Shown: positions 32,938 to 43,300, numbered from the stretch's first letter. The stretch: DNA of 64,000 nt from Rhizobium sp. Root274 (GCF_001429245.1 NZ_LMJE01000001.1:807179-871178), one strand, 5' to 3'. A program made the numbers and translations. Notes: generated from the letters alone by a model not told the origin.

Positions 32938-33162
32938 TCAGTGACGGACCGGCGGATTTTCCGACCATTTCTGCAGGGTCGTCTTGATCAGGATGAGCGC
33001 TGCCTGCTGGGCGTGGTCGCGCTCGCGCGGATCAACGATCGCCGAGAGCCGCTTCTCGAAGGCGCGCACCGTCTGGTCCACCCATTGGTGCAGCGCGGGA
33101 TCGGGGTAGTTATCGAGCAGCGAGCGTAGCGCACTCTCCATCCGCCGGCGTTCAATGCTCAT
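32938..33162 (-). CDS. small hypothetical protein
   Basis: This 74-residue, Arg-rich, apparently all-helical protein is not recognised. CGGAGGGG lies just upstream of the ATG, which supports that it is real. It ends 25 bp from the convergent DJ-1-like gene and starts 78 bp downstream of the cytochrome gene on the same strand, so it could be a third member of that operon. Confidence 0.6.
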   Translation of the reverse strand: MSIERRRMESALRSLLDNYPDPALHQWVDQTVRAFEKRLSAIVDPRERDHAQQAALILIKTTLQKWSENPPVRH

Positions 33163-33240
33163 GGCCCCTCCGAAGGCATTTCGAGGTGGGCAGGATGCCG
33201 GATGAGCCTTGCGCGATGCTGGCCAAGGCGAAGGCGGTGC

Positions 33241-34158
33241 TTATTGCACCGCCGGCACGGCCTTCAGATAGGCAGCGATCGCTTCCCGATCGGAAGCCGG
33301 AAGCTGCGCCATGTTCTTCTGCACCTCCACCATTGTCCCGCCGACACTGTCGAAGTCCGGGGTAAAGCCGGTCTCCAGATAGGCGGCGATGTCGCCTGCG
33401 CTCCAAGAGCCGATGCTCTTCGAGCCCGGGGTGATGTTCGGGATCGTGCCCTTTCCTTCCGGATTGGGACCGCCGGCCAGCCATTGGCCGGACTTGAAGC
33501 CGCCGAGCGCATCGCGCGGCGTATGGCACTCTCCACAATGTCCTGGGCCTTCGACGAGATACTGGCCGCGCTTCACCAGGTCCGAGGCGTCTGTCAGTTC
33601 GACACGGGGTGCCGCGCTGAAATAGAGGAATTTCCAGCCGCCGAGCGCGAGGCGCTGATTGAAGGGGAAGCCAAGCTCGTGGGCAGGAGCCACCTTGTCG
33701 CTTGCCGGCAGGGTCTTGAGGAAACCGTAGAGATCATTGACGTCCTGAGGCGTCATTCGGGCATAGGAGCCATAGGGGAAGGATGGATAAAGGTGCTCGC
33801 CACTCCGTCCAACGCCCCGCGTCATGGCATCGCCGAATTCGGCGAGCGTCCAGGCGCCGATGCCCACGTCCGGATCGCTTGAGATGTTCGGGGGGTGGAA
33901 GGTGCCGAAATCGCTTTTGATCGGCGCGCCGCCGGGGAGGACCAGTCGGGCATCCCCTTCTGCTCCCGCCGGCGCATGGCAGCTGGCGCAGCCGCCGGCA
34001 AAGAAGACTTCCCGGCCATGGGCGAGATCGGGATCGCCGAGATTGGCCCAGACGGACGCATCCTGCCTCTCGGGCGCCGTCACCCAGAGAAATGCGCCGA
34101 AACCGGCAACACCCAAAACGGCCAAGCCGCCGAGACCCTTCAGCCAAATCGATGCCAT
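33241..34158 (-). CDS. membrane-anchored dihaem cytochrome c
   Basis: The 305-residue protein has an N-terminal anchor or uncleaved signal (LKGLGGLAVLGVAGFGAFLWV) and two cytochrome c domains with haem motifs CASCH (about residue 57) and CGECH (about 205), each with later Met ligands. It resembles the cytochrome subunits of alcohol/aldehyde dehydrogenases and of other periplasmic electron chains, but no dehydrogenase lies nearby. AAGGAGG precedes the ATG. A cytochrome c'-type gene lies 79 bp upstream on the same strand. Confidence 0.9.
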   Translation of the reverse strand: MASIWLKGLGGLAVLGVAGFGAFLWVTAPERQDASVWANLGDPDLAHGREVFFAGGCASCHAPAGAEGDARLVLPGGAPIKSDFGTFHPPNISSDPDVGIGAWTLAEFGDAMTRGVGRSGEHLYPSFPYGSYARMTPQDVNDLYGFLKTLPASDKVAPAHELGFPFNQRLALGGWKFLYFSAAPRVELTDASDLVKRGQYLVEGPGHCGECHTPRDALGGFKSGQWLAGGPNPEGKGTIPNITPGSKSIGSWSAGDIAAYLETGFTPDFDSVGGTMVEVQKNMAQLPASDREAIAAYLKAVPAVQ

Positions 34159-34204
34159 CAGGCCCTCCTTGAAAGTGGATAGGCTTCAACGAGCCCAAAT
34201 CGAT

Positions 34205-34229
34205 GTCGGGCGCCCCAAGAGCGCCCGAC
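34205..34229 (-). terminator. intercistronic hairpin between cytochrome genes
   Basis: GTCGGGCGC and GCGCCCGAC form a perfect 9-bp stem with a 7-nt loop. No strong T run follows, so partial termination or mRNA protection of the upstream message is more likely than full termination. Confidence 0.6.
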
Positions 34230-34237
34230 TGGAGGGA

Positions 34238-34684
34238 TCAGTTCTTCTTCAGGCGATAGGTCTGGTGACAGTCACCACAGGTGGCGCCGATGGCCTGGAG
34301 AGCGGCGCCGACGGCTGCCTGGTCGGCCGGCATCGCGGCGAGCTGGGCTTCGGCGACCGATGTGAGCTTGGCCGACTTCGCCTTGAAGTCATCCATGTTT
34401 TCCCAGATCTTCGGGCTTGCTTCCGTATCGAGACCGGTTTCGCTGCCGGCGGGGAAATGCTCCGGGAAGGTCTTTCCGACTTCGACCAAGTTGGTCAGGG
34501 CGGTCTTGACGGCTTCGGCGTCATAGGGCTTCTCGCCCTTGGCGATCGCACCCAGCGCGCCGGCCGAAGCTCCTGCCTTCTTCATCAGTTCCTGACGGAC
34601 GGTCTGCGGTTCTCCGGCTGCGATTGCAGCGGAGACGCCAAGACAGATCGCCACGGTGGCGGACAGGACGACTTTCAGATTCAT
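34238..34684 (-). CDS. cytochrome c' (class II)
   Basis: The 148-residue periplasmic four-helix cytochrome has a signal peptide (about 1-22, ending AIA) and a C-terminal haem site CGDCHQTYR. Helical segments such as RQELMKKAGASAGALGAIAKGE match the cytochrome c'/c-556 group. Cytochromes c' bind NO and may protect against nitrosative stress. The start at 34684 is set by the signal peptide. It is likely co-transcribed with the dihaem cytochrome. Confidence 0.92.
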   Translation of the reverse strand: MNLKVVLSATVAICLGVSAAIAAGEPQTVRQELMKKAGASAGALGAIAKGEKPYDAEAVKTALTNLVEVGKTFPEHFPAGSETGLDTEASPKIWENMDDFKAKSAKLTSVAEAQLAAMPADQAAVGAALQAIGATCGDCHQTYRLKKN

Positions 34685-34855
34685 GAGGCTGTTCTCCCTT
34701 GGGGTCGACCGGCGCACCGGCGATCGTTTTCCGTAACGCCTGATGTTTGCCGCCTGCGAGGCAGGGACAAAAGTCACAATGGAGTGAAGCGGGGCCGAAG
34801 GGGCAACATTCTGGGAAGGCTGACAAATCACTGATCGATCGGCGCCAGTCTCTTG

Positions 34856-35713
34856 TCATTGAGAACTTACACCGAGAGCCAGCCTACGGCTCGGTTCGCG
34901 ACCGAGACCCGTAATCTCGATGCGGTCGTCATAGATTTCGAGGACGGCAAAGGCGTTGCTGTCAGCCGTATCGACCATGCCGCAGAAATTGACGAAATGC
35001 GCCGCATCGAGGGTCGCGTAGTTGCCCTTGTGCTGATGGCCGCAGAGATAGGCAAGGGCCGCCGGTGAAGAGGCGACGAGCTCGGCCAGCCGCTCGCTGT
35101 CCCAAAGATTGTGGTCGGATGGCGGGTGGATGGGATAGTGGCCGAGGAGGATAACGGGCTCGCCTGCGGCGGCCGCATCGGCCAAACGATCCCGGATCCA
35201 GCCTTCCTGGGTGGCACTGATGCCGGCATTCCAGTCTTGGGCGTTGGGGGCGCCGGCTGCCCTCAATCGGGTGACGCGTGCTTCCGCTTCGATGTGGCGA
35301 GGATCTTCCGGCGCGCTGGAGAACAGGGAAATCTCGTTCCCTTCGATGATCAGGATGCGCAGGCCCTTGAGGCGATACTCGTAATAGGGTGCCGGCATGC
35401 CGAGCGTTGCATGGATATCCGCCAGACGATCCGCCGAGACGGAGAAATCGTGGTTGCCGGGCAGGAGAATGCGCGGATGGCGGCTTTGACCAAGGATCTC
35501 GAGGACGGGTTCGAAGCTTTCGAAGTCCCGGTCGATGAGATCTCCCAGCACGACGATGGCGTCGAGCGGCAGCGTGTCAAAATGTTCGATCGCCTGTTTC
35601 AACCTTGCCGGCACTTCGCGAAAATGCCGATCGAGATCAAGATCCGGCTCGCGGTCGGCATATTGCGGGTCGGCGATGATGCCGAGGCTGAGGCGAAGCC
35701 GCTCTTGTGTCAT
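34856..35713 (-). CDS. calcineurin-like metallophosphoesterase
   Basis: The 285-residue enzyme keeps all five metallophosphoesterase motifs: IADPQYAD, GDLIDRD, GNHDF, GHYPIHP and GHQHKG. The pattern is near to the ADP-ribose/CDP-alcohol diphosphatase (Mn-dependent) group; the substrate is not proven. It has no signal peptide, so it is cytosolic. It is a single gene. Confidence 0.86.
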   Translation of the reverse strand: MTQERLRLSLGIIADPQYADREPDLDLDRHFREVPARLKQAIEHFDTLPLDAIVVLGDLIDRDFESFEPVLEILGQSRHPRILLPGNHDFSVSADRLADIHATLGMPAPYYEYRLKGLRILIIEGNEISLFSSAPEDPRHIEAEARVTRLRAAGAPNAQDWNAGISATQEGWIRDRLADAAAAGEPVILLGHYPIHPPSDHNLWDSERLAELVASSPAALAYLCGHQHKGNYATLDAAHFVNFCGMVDTADSNAFAVLEIYDDRIEITGLGREPSRRLALGVSSQ

Positions 35714-35812
35714 GATGGGGTCCCTTGCAGCGCCGACAGCGAAAAGTCGGCGATTGCGCGCCGGGTAAACCCTTGCTGTGACAGGGACATGACGGATGGC
35801 GCCGCCCGGATG

Positions 35813-36889
35813 TCACTCCGGCAAATTCGGCTGCATCTTCGATTGCGGGACGATGCCGCCGAACAAGGTCATGCCGATCAGGGTGAGCGGAACGGCGAGC
35901 ATGGCGCCGACGGGTCCCCACAGCCAGGTCCAGAAGACAATGGCAACGAAGAGCATGAAGGCATTCATTTCCAGGCGTCGCCCCATGGCGGCGGGGATGA
36001 GCAGGTTTTCCAGAAGGCCATCGACAATGAAGAAGACCACGGAAGGCAGAAGACCGATCAGCAGGGAATCATGCGCCAGCACACCCGCTATGGCCATGGC
36101 GAGCGTCACGGAGGCAATGCCGAGGAAGGGAATGAAGCTGAGGAGGAAGGCGGCGACGGCCCAGAGCACGGGACTGCCGAGGCCACCGACCCAGGCGATC
36201 ATGCCGGCGACCACGCCGAAGAGGGCATAGACCACCAGGGCCGTCGCAAAATAGTGACCAAGCGCTGCTTCCACCTCGTTGAACAGGCGAATGGCTTTCA
36301 GCCTGCGCCCCCGGCTGGAAAAGGCGCGGATCAGCCCGCGCCTCAGGGCCAGACGCGACGAGAGGAAGAGAACGAGGGAGGCCATGAAGATGAAGATCTG
36401 CAGGAGTGCTGGGGTCACACCTGTCGCCAGTGTGGACAGGATTGTGCCGGAGTTTTCCAGCATCGCCTCTGGCGACACAGGCCCCCTGGACAAAGCGTCG
36501 ATCGGACGACGAAGCCAGGAGACCCCGTGCAGGTAATCAATGACCTGCTCCAGCATTTTCGGCCCGTTCTCAATCAGCATGTTGATCGGCCCGGCAATCG
36601 TGATGGCCAAGAGACCGAGGATGCCGATGAAGACACTGGAGAGAATGATGGCCGTGAGCGTTGGCGGCACGCCCAGCCTGCCCATGCGATCCGCGGCCAG
36701 GCCCAGGATCAGACCAACGACGATGGCCATGGTCAGAGGGATCAGCACGAACGAGGCGAGATGCAGGGCGATCAGCGCGAAGATGACGAAGAGCCCGATC
36801 ACCGACCAGGAGACGGTGTAGTCGAGGCCAGTCTTGGCATGACGGGGCGGCCGGTGGCGACTCTGCTTCGGCTCGACCTGCAGGTTCAC
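35813..36889 (-). CDS. AI-2E family transporter (PerM/TqsA-like permease)
   Basis: The 358-residue membrane protein has about seven to eight hydrophobic helices, in pairs at the N- and C-terminal thirds, with a charged central loop. The stretches PFLGIASVTLAMAIAGV and VDGLLENLLIPAAMGRRLEMN are family hallmarks. Members export small molecules or ions; AI-2 transport should not be assumed. The start is GTG at 36889, supported by AAGGAG upstream. Confidence 0.88.
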   Translation of the reverse strand: MNLQVEPKQSRHRPPRHAKTGLDYTVSWSVIGLFVIFALIALHLASFVLIPLTMAIVVGLILGLAADRMGRLGVPPTLTAIILSSVFIGILGLLAITIAGPINMLIENGPKMLEQVIDYLHGVSWLRRPIDALSRGPVSPEAMLENSGTILSTLATGVTPALLQIFIFMASLVLFLSSRLALRRGLIRAFSSRGRRLKAIRLFNEVEAALGHYFATALVVYALFGVVAGMIAWVGGLGSPVLWAVAAFLLSFIPFLGIASVTLAMAIAGVLAHDSLLIGLLPSVVFFIVDGLLENLLIPAAMGRRLEMNAFMLFVAIVFWTWLWGPVGAMLAVPLTLIGMTLFGGIVPQSKMQPNLPE

Positions 36890-37024
36890 GGGCCGCTCCT
36901 TGAGGCTGGTGCGGCTTGGATGTCGGTTCTTGGCATGGCGATCGTTTCCTGTCGAGACAGGAACAACGCCGATGGAACATCTTCCGTTCCGTCGGCGTCG
37001 TGATCCTCTACCCCTCGAACGGCC

Positions 37025-37909
37025 TCAGTTCTGAGGCGGAACGAGCGTAATGCCGATCCCCCAGGGATCAAGCAGGCGATAGCCATCCGCAGTGCGATCC
37101 GCCTTGACCTCCTGAGCATCCAGCGAGGCAAGAATGCCAGCCAGCATCTGCTGGTCGTTGACGATCAGCGCATAGTCGTTGAGCCCGGTCATGGCGCCGG
37201 TGCGGGCGGCGGCATTTCGGCTGTTCCAGACATTGGCCGCGACGTGGTGGTGATAGGCGCCGGAGGCGAAGAAGCTGGCGCCCGGATAACTGGCCATCTT
37301 CTTCAGGCCGAGCACGCCTTCGTAGAAACGGTCCGCTTCTGGCACATTGCCGACCTGCAGATGGATATGGCCGATGGCGGCATCGGGGGGCATTCCGGAC
37401 CATGGGGTCTTTGGCGCGCTGTCGTAGAGCGCCTGCAGGTCGAGCCGGTCGGTTGCCATCTCGACGGTTCCGTCGGGATGGTAGGTCCATTCGGCCGGGC
37501 TGCGGTCCCGATAGACTTCGATGCCGTTGCCTTCCGGGTCGGTGAGGTAGATCGCTTCGCTGACCAGATGGTCACTGGCGCCATCGAAGCGGACGCCGAG
37601 TTGGGCAGAATGGAAGAGCCAATGCGCCAGTTCTTCGCGGCTGGGCATGAGGAACGCATTGTGGAAGAGGCCAGCCGCATTACGCGGCGCGTGGGCCGCA
37701 TCACCTCGGGTGGTGAGCGTCAGCAAGGGCTTGCCCCCAGCGCCGAGCACGACGCCGCTCGCACTTTCCTCGAGAGGCTGCAGGCCGAGGACCTGCTGAT
37801 AATAGGGGCTGAGTAGGTCGAGATCGGCGACGACGAGATGCGCCTGGCCAACATGGACGGGGCGGCTGAGGGCAAAGCTTTCGGCGGTGGATGCAAGGGC
37901 AGCGGTCAT
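37025..37909 (-). CDS. VOC-family glyoxalase/dioxygenase, CatE-like
   Basis: The 294-residue protein carries two vicinal-oxygen-chelate modules (about 15-130 and 165-290). Metal-site residues are His in VGQAHLVV, His/Glu in the second module (GHIHLQVG) and Glu in DPEGNGIEVYRDR. The layout matches catechol-2,3-dioxygenase-like CatE proteins. The substrate is unknown. Confidence 0.86.
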   Translation of the reverse strand: MTAALASTAESFALSRPVHVGQAHLVVADLDLLSPYYQQVLGLQPLEESASGVVLGAGGKPLLTLTTRGDAAHAPRNAAGLFHNAFLMPSREELAHWLFHSAQLGVRFDGASDHLVSEAIYLTDPEGNGIEVYRDRSPAEWTYHPDGTVEMATDRLDLQALYDSAPKTPWSGMPPDAAIGHIHLQVGNVPEADRFYEGVLGLKKMASYPGASFFASGAYHHHVAANVWNSRNAAARTGAMTGLNDYALIVNDQQMLAGILASLDAQEVKADRTADGYRLLDPWGIGITLVPPQN

Positions 37910-38034
37910 CTCGGTTCTCCTGGTGGCATGTGATGCCTTGCATCCAATATGGCGCGGGAGGATCGTTCACAAAAGGCGCCAGATGGTCGATAGCTCGTTC
38001 GACAAATGTTGACGAAACTACGCTGTTCCTCAGC

Positions 38035-38048
38035 TTGATCCTGATCAA
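38035..38048 (+). promoter_or_regulatory. anaerobox (FixK/FnrN site)
   Basis: TTGAT-CCTG-ATCAA is an exact match to the Fnr/FixK consensus TTGAT-N4-ATCAA. It is centred 84 bp upstream of the usp ATG, leaving room for a promoter activated at about -41.5. Confidence 0.85.
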
Positions 38049-38125
38049 TGCGCGAGAGTGGCGCGCGCCGCATGATCTCACCATCAAAGGAAACGCCCGG
38101 CAAGGGCACAAGGATGGAGAGCAAG

Positions 38126-38536
38126 ATGTACAAGAAGATCGTCGTTCCAGTCGATCCGGCCGCGCTCGACAAGGCAGAGAAGATCCTGTCCAAGGCGAGC
38201 TCGCTGCTCGACGATGGCGGCGAGATCGTGCTCTTGAGCGTAGTCGAGGACATTCCCGGCTATCTGGCGATCGACATGCCCGTCGATCTCATCGAAGGCG
38301 CCATTCAGGACGCCAAGACCAAGCTGGTGGGACTGAAGGACAAGGCAACCGTCAGCGCCCGCGTCGAGATCCGCTCCGGTGCACCGGCCCGTGAGATCCT
38401 TGCTTCGGCCCAGGAGCATGATGCCGACCTCATCATCGTCGGCTCGCATGTTCCTGACATCTCCAACTACTTCATTGGGGCCACGGCCGACCGGCTGGTG
38501 CGTCACTCGAAGATCTCCGTTCTGGTCGATCGTTGA
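38126..38536 (+). CDS. universal stress protein UspA-like
   Basis: The 136-residue protein has the USP fold with KKIVVPVD at the start and the ATP-binding signature VGSHVPDISNYFIGATADRLVRHS (G2xG9xG). GGAGAG precedes the ATG at 38126; ATGs upstream lack good sites. It is the first gene of a two-gene operon behind an anaerobox, which suggests induction at low oxygen. Confidence 0.93.
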   Translation: MYKKIVVPVDPAALDKAEKILSKASSLLDDGGEIVLLSVVEDIPGYLAIDMPVDLIEGAIQDAKTKLVGLKDKATVSARVEIRSGAPAREILASAQEHDADLIIVGSHVPDISNYFIGATADRLVRHSKISVLVDR

Positions 38537-38546
38537 GGAGAATGTG

Positions 38547-38888
38547 ATGCAACAGCCCGCACAGGCCATGGACACTGCCCATTTCGAGCGCATGCTCAAA
38601 GCCCGCAAGGCGGAGATCGAAAGCCGCCTGACGAAGATCGACACCGATCTTAGCCAGCTCAAAAGCGCCGACAGCGCTGAACGGGCGGTCGAATCCGAAA
38701 ACGACGAAGTGCTGGAGGAATTCGGCCAGGTGGGCGAAGGCGAGTTGCGCGGCATCGACGCCGCCTTGGACCGCATCCATGCCGGGACCTTCGGGACCTG
38801 CGTCAGTTGCGGCGAGCCGATCTCGGTCGAACGCCTGCATGCCGTGCCGCATACGCCCTTTTGCAAGGATTGTGCAGCGGCGCATTGA
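38547..38888 (+). CDS. DksA/TraR-family C4 zinc-finger protein
   Basis: This 113-residue regulator has a helical hairpin N-terminal half (HFERMLKARKAEIESRL, LEEFGQVGEGEL) and a zinc finger CVSC...CKDC in the last 30 residues. It lacks the longer coiled coil of true DksA, so it is of the short TraR/DksA-like type that binds the RNA polymerase secondary channel. AGGAG lies 5-9 bp before the ATG. It is co-transcribed with usp. Confidence 0.9.
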   Translation: MQQPAQAMDTAHFERMLKARKAEIESRLTKIDTDLSQLKSADSAERAVESENDEVLEEFGQVGEGELRGIDAALDRIHAGTFGTCVSCGEPISVERLHAVPHTPFCKDCAAAH

Positions 38889-38916
38889 AGAAGAGTTTGC
38901 CTACGAGGGGCAACGG

Positions 38917-38953
38917 GACAGGTCGGAGTGATAAGCTCCGGCCTGTCTTTTTC
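38917..38953. terminator. terminator of usp-dksA-like operon
   Basis: GACAGG-T-CGGAG pairs with CTCCG-G-CCTGTC around a 7-nt loop, followed by TTTTTCG. It lies between convergent genes and also precedes the tex stop at 38973. Confidence 0.9.
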
Positions 38954-38972
38954 GTCGGGGCGCAGAGAGGCG

Positions 38973-41291
38973 TTACTTCTTGCGCATGGCCTCGGCAAGG
39001 GCCGCACCCAGGCCGCCCATGGCCGGCTGTTCCGGTTTCGGCGGACGGGCGTTCGAGTGCCTCATGGCATTCGCATTGCCCTTGGCATCGCCGCGCATCG
39101 AAGGCTGTTGCGCCTCGCCGCCGTCTTTCCGCATGGTGAGCGCGATGCGCTTGCGCTTGACGTCGACCTCGACGACGCGAACCTTCACGACATCGCCGGC
39201 CTTCACCACCTCATGCGGATCCTTGACGAAACGATCGGCAAGCTGGGAGACGTGGACGAGGCCATCCTGATGCACGCCGATATCGACAAAGGCGCCGAAG
39301 GCGGCAACATTGGTCACGGTCCCTTCCAGCGTCATGCCGATCTTGAGATCGGTGATCTCGTCGACGCCTTCGGCAAAGGTCGCCGTCTTGAAGGACGGGC
39401 GCGGGTCGCGGCCGGGCTTTTCCAGTTCAGCGAGAATGTCCTTCACCGTCGGCAGGCCGAACTGTTCGTCGATGAAGCGCTTGGGATCGAGGCTCTTCAA
39501 GGTCGCGCTATCGCCCATCAGCGAGCGCAGGTCGCGACCACAGGCGGCGACGATCTTCTTCGCCACGCCATAAGCTTCCGGGTGGACCGAGGAGGCGTCG
39601 AGCGGCTCCTTGCCGTTCGGGATGCGCAGGAAGCCGGCGCATTGTTCGAAGGTGCGGGCGCCGAGGCGCGGGACTTTCAGGAGGTCCTTGCGGCTGCCGA
39701 AGGGGCCGGTCTCGTCGCGATGGGCGACGATCGCTTCCGCCGTCGTCTTGCCGAGGCCGGAGACGCGGGCGAGCAGCGGGGCAGAGGCCGTGTTCACATC
39801 GACGCCGACGGCATTCACCGCGTCTTCAACGACAGCGTCCAGCGAGCGGCCGAGGCGGCCCTGGTCAACGTCATGCTGATACTGGCCGACACCGATCGAC
39901 TTCGGCTCGATCTTAACGAGTTCGGCGAGCGGATCCTGCAGGCGGCGGGCAATCGAGACAGCGCCACGCAGCGAGACGTCGAGATTGGGGAATTCCTTGG
40001 CCGCCGTTTCCGAGGCGGAATAGACGGAGGCCCCGGCTTCGGAGACGATGACCTTGGTGGGCTTCGGCGCGGTGGACGGGAACTGGGCGAGCATATCGGC
40101 CACCAGCTTTTCCGTCTCGCGGCTGCCGGTACCATTGCCGATCGAGATCAGTTCGACCTTGTGCTTGCGGATGAGCGAGGCGAGTTCGGCCTGGGTGCCC
40201 CGGATGTCGTTCTTCGGCGGGAAGGGATAAACGGTCGTCGTTTCCACCACCTTGCCCGTGCCATCGACGACGGCAACCTTGACGCCGGTGCGGATGCCGG
40301 GATCGAGGCCCATGGTCGGGCGGGAGCCTGCGGGAGCGGCGAGCAGCAGGTCCTTGAGGTTGCGGGCGAAGACATGGATGGCCTCTTCCTCGGCCCGCTC
40401 GCGCAATTCACGCATGAGGTCGAGCGAGAGGGAGACCGAGAGTTTGACGCGCCAGGTCCAGCCGGCGACATCGAGGAGCCATTGGTCTGCAGGGCCTTTG
40501 CCGGCGATCTGATATGCGTTGGCGATCATGCGCTGGCTGGTCTTGACCGGGGACGTGTCGTCGCGATCGACTTCGATCGAGAGCGACAGGAACTCCTCGT
40601 TCCAGCCGCGCAGCATGGCAAGCGCGCGGTGACCGGGCACCGTTGCCCAGCGCTCGAAATGGTCGAAGTAATCGGAGAATTTTGCGCCCGCCTCGGCCTT
40701 GCCGTCAACGAGCTTGGAATAAAGGATCGCGCGATCCTTCATGTCGTTGCGCAGGCGGCCGATGAGATCGGCGTTTTCCGAGATCTGCTCGGCGATGATG
40801 TCGCGGGCACCTTCGAGGGCGGCCTTCACGTCGAGGACTTCCTCGGTGATATAGGCTGCGGCGAGCGTCTGCGGATCGCTGGTGCGGTCGGCGAGGATGG
40901 CGTCGGCCAGTGGCTGGAGGCCCTTTTCGCGGGCGATCTCTGCGCGGGTGCGGCGCTTGGGCTTGTAGGGCAGATAGAGGTCTTCGAGTTCGGCCTTGGT
41001 GGTGACAGACGCGATCTTGCGGGCAAGCTCGTCGGTCATCTTGCCCTGGCCGTCGATGCTTTCGAAGATCGACTTGCGGCGGGCGGCAAGCTCGCGCAGA
41101 TAAATCAGCCGTTCGGCGAGATTGCGCAGCTGCGTATCATCGAGGCCGCCGGTCACTTCCTTGCGGTAGCGGGCGATGAAGGGGACCGTTGCGCCTTCAT
41201 CGAGCAGGCCAACGGCCGATATGACCTGGTCGGGCCGGGCGTTGATCTCGGTGGCAATGAGGGCGGCAATGCTCTTGATGTCGTCGGCCAT
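38973..41291 (-). CDS. tex: Tex-family S1 RNA-binding transcription accessory protein
   Basis: The 772-residue protein has the Tex N-terminal helical domain, a YqgF/RNase H-like domain ([16 protein letters not shown] near 320), helix-hairpin-helix motifs ([23 protein letters not shown]) and a C-terminal S1 domain ([22 protein letters not shown]...[11 protein letters not shown]). It is a nucleic-acid-binding factor in transcription and RNA turnover. The ATG at 41291 is chosen by family start. A basic, low-complexity tail follows S1. Confidence 0.95.
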   Translation of the reverse strand: MADDIKSIAALIATEINARPDQVISAVGLLDEGATVPFIARYRKEVTGGLDDTQLRNLAERLIYLRELAARRKSIFESIDGQGKMTDELARKIASVTTKAELEDLYLPYKPKRRTRAEIAREKGLQPLADAILADRTSDPQTLAAAYITEEVLDVKAALEGARDIIAEQISENADLIGRLRNDMKDRAILYSKLVDGKAEAGAKFSDYFDHFERWATVPGHRALAMLRGWNEEFLSLSIEVDRDDTSPVKTSQRMIANAYQIAGKGPADQWLLDVAGWTWRVKLSVSLSLDLMRELRERAEEEAIHVFARNLKDLLLAAPAGSRPTMGLDPGIRTGVKVAVVDGTGKVVETTTVYPFPPKNDIRGTQAELASLIRKHKVELISIGNGTGSRETEKLVADMLAQFPSTAPKPTKVIVSEAGASVYSASETAAKEFPNLDVSLRGAVSIARRLQDPLAELVKIEPKSIGVGQYQHDVDQGRLGRSLDAVVEDAVNAVGVDVNTASAPLLARVSGLGKTTAEAIVAHRDETGPFGSRKDLLKVPRLGARTFEQCAGFLRIPNGKEPLDASSVHPEAYGVAKKIVAACGRDLRSLMGDSATLKSLDPKRFIDEQFGLPTVKDILAELEKPGRDPRPSFKTATFAEGVDEITDLKIGMTLEGTVTNVAAFGAFVDIGVHQDGLVHVSQLADRFVKDPHEVVKAGDVVKVRVVEVDVKRKRIALTMRKDGGEAQQPSMRGDAKGNANAMRHSNARPPKPEQPAMGGLGAALAEAMRKK

Positions 41292-41462
41292 GGGTCTTCC
41301 GTCTGTCGTTTGGACGCGGACCATAGCGGGCGAATGCGGCAAGGCAACGGGCATGCTGCCCACTTCACAGGAAAGCAGGGCATCTCATGGTCAATTCGGC
41401 TTGACCTTTCTCCCCTTCCCCCTTAACCGCCGGGCATTCCCTTGTGGCACTGGAGGCTGGTG

Positions 41463-42734
41463 ATGAAGGTTCTGTTGATCGGGTCGGGTGGACGCGAACA
41501 TGCGCTGGCCTGGAAGATTGCCCAGTCACCGCTGCTGACCAAGCTCTATGCCGCCCCCGGCAATCCCGGAATCGCCGAAGAGGCCGAGCTTGCTACCCTC
41601 GACACGGATGATCACGGCGCGGTTGTTGCCTTCTGCAAGGACAAGGGTATCGACTTCGTCGTCGTCGGCCCGGAAGCGCCGCTGGTCGCCGGCATTGCCG
41701 ATCGTCTTCGCGAAGCCGGTATCGCCGTCTTTGGTCCGTCTGCCGCCGCTGCCCAGCTCGAAGGCTCCAAGGGTTTCACCAAGGATGTCTGCGCCCGCTT
41801 CGACATTCCGACCGGGGCGTACCAGCGCTTCAACAATGCGCCAAAGGCCAAGGCCTATGTGCGCGAACAGGGTGCTCCGATCGTCATCAAGGCCGATGGC
41901 CTTGCAGCCGGCAAGGGTGTGACGGTTGCGATGACGCTTGACGAGGCGCTGGCAGCGATTGACGACTGTTTTGAGGGTGCGTTTGGGGCTGCCGGTGCGG
42001 AAGTCGTGGTCGAAGCCTTTCTTGATGGCGAAGAAGCGAGCTTCTTCTGCCTCTCCGACGGCAAGTCCCTTCTGCCGCTTGCGACGGCTCAGGACCACAA
42101 GCGCGTTGGCGATGGCGATACCGGCCCGAACACCGGCGGCATGGGCGCCTATTCGCCGGCACCGGTCATGACGGCAGAAATGGTCGAGCGGACGATGAAG
42201 GAGATCATTGAGCCGACCATGCGCGGCATGGCCGAGATGGGCCATCCCTTCCAGGGCGTGTTTTTTGCCGGCCTGATGATCACCGCCAAGGGCCCCGAAC
42301 TGATCGAATACAATGTGCGCTTCGGCGATCCGGAATGCCAGGTGCTGATGATGCGGCTGAAGAGCGATCTATTGCCGATCCTCTATGCTTCCGCGACCGG
42401 CACGCTGGACCAGGTGACGGCCGAATGGAGCGAGGATCCGGCGCTGACCGTGGTTCTGGCGTCCAAGGGCTATCCCGGTGCTTACGAGAAAGCGACGCCG
42501 ATCGCAGCTCTTCCGCAAGCGGGGGACGGGGCCAAGGTGTTTCACGCGGGTACGGCCCTCAAGAACGGGCAACTGGTCGCGACCGGCGGTCGTGTGCTGA
42601 ACGCCACGGCGCGTGGCGAAACGGTCGCCGAAGCCCAGGCTTCGGCTTACCGGCTGGTCGATGCCGTCGATTGGCCGAACGGCTTTTGCCGCCGGGACAT
42701 CGGCTGGCGGGCAATTGCGCGCGAAAAGCCTTGA
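41463..42734 (+). CDS. purD: phosphoribosylamine-glycine ligase PurD
   Basis: The 423-residue ATP-grasp enzyme forms glycinamide ribonucleotide in purine synthesis. It starts [17 protein letters not shown], and has [11 protein letters not shown] for the ATP loop, the PurD signature [13 protein letters not shown] and RFGDPECQ near the active site. It is intact and of usual length. Confidence 0.97.
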   Translation: MKVLLIGSGGREHALAWKIAQSPLLTKLYAAPGNPGIAEEAELATLDTDDHGAVVAFCKDKGIDFVVVGPEAPLVAGIADRLREAGIAVFGPSAAAAQLEGSKGFTKDVCARFDIPTGAYQRFNNAPKAKAYVREQGAPIVIKADGLAAGKGVTVAMTLDEALAAIDDCFEGAFGAAGAEVVVEAFLDGEEASFFCLSDGKSLLPLATAQDHKRVGDGDTGPNTGGMGAYSPAPVMTAEMVERTMKEIIEPTMRGMAEMGHPFQGVFFAGLMITAKGPELIEYNVRFGDPECQVLMMRLKSDLLPILYASATGTLDQVTAEWSEDPALTVVLASKGYPGAYEKATPIAALPQAGDGAKVFHAGTALKNGQLVATGGRVLNATARGETVAEAQASAYRLVDAVDWPNGFCRRDIGWRAIAREKP

Positions 42735-42847
42735 AAGCCGGGGCTTAAGGCGGAAATCCGCGCATTCGTTCAAATTTTACCAAAGCTCCTGACCGGATCG
42801 AAAGAAAGCTGCGCTAGGCTTTTCCCAACAATCGGGGAAAAGACATC

Positions 42848-43300
42848 ATGCGCCGCATCCTTCGTACATCCATGATCCTGGCTGCAGTGGCTGGTGCAAC
42901 GCCGGCCCTCGCCTCCTCCATCGACCTCGTCAGCGGCCTCGCGACGAACGGCTCAAGCGTGGTCCAGGTTACCTGTGCGCATTGCCCGGCCCTCCAGCCG
43001 AAGATCTCCCGAAACCAGTATCAGGTTCCGAGCGTGGCGTCGGGCGATCAGTCTGCCGAGGTGGTGGACGTGAACGGCCAGAAGAAGCTGAAGCGCGTGG
43101 AAAGCTGGCTCGGCGGCTCGCCTGTTGTGTTCATGACATCCGCCGAGGGCTGGGCGACCAAAGGCTCTGTCATCGTTGCCAGTGCCCCGGCCCCGGACGG
43201 GGTGGACCCCAGCGCCACCACGGCAGCGGTTGCCAATGTTTCGCTTCCCGACGGCCCGGTGCAGATCAACCAGGCAGGCTTCGAGCTTCGGCTGAAGTAA
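42848..43300 (+). CDS. secreted HPE1-like protein
   Basis: The 150-residue protein has a signal peptide (about 1-22, ending ALA). The mature part carries a CAHCP motif, a TxxL..V pattern, and EVVDVNGQKKLKRVESWLGGSPVVF, a short domain I recall from rhizobial proteins annotated as 'plant virulence effector HPE1-like'. The function is unknown; the CxxC-like pair could form a disulphide. It has its own promoter and terminator. Confidence 0.75.
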   Translation: MRRILRTSMILAAVAGATPALASSIDLVSGLATNGSSVVQVTCAHCPALQPKISRNQYQVPSVASGDQSAEVVDVNGQKKLKRVESWLGGSPVVFMTSAEGWATKGSVIVASAPAPDGVDPSATTAAVANVSLPDGPVQINQAGFELRLK

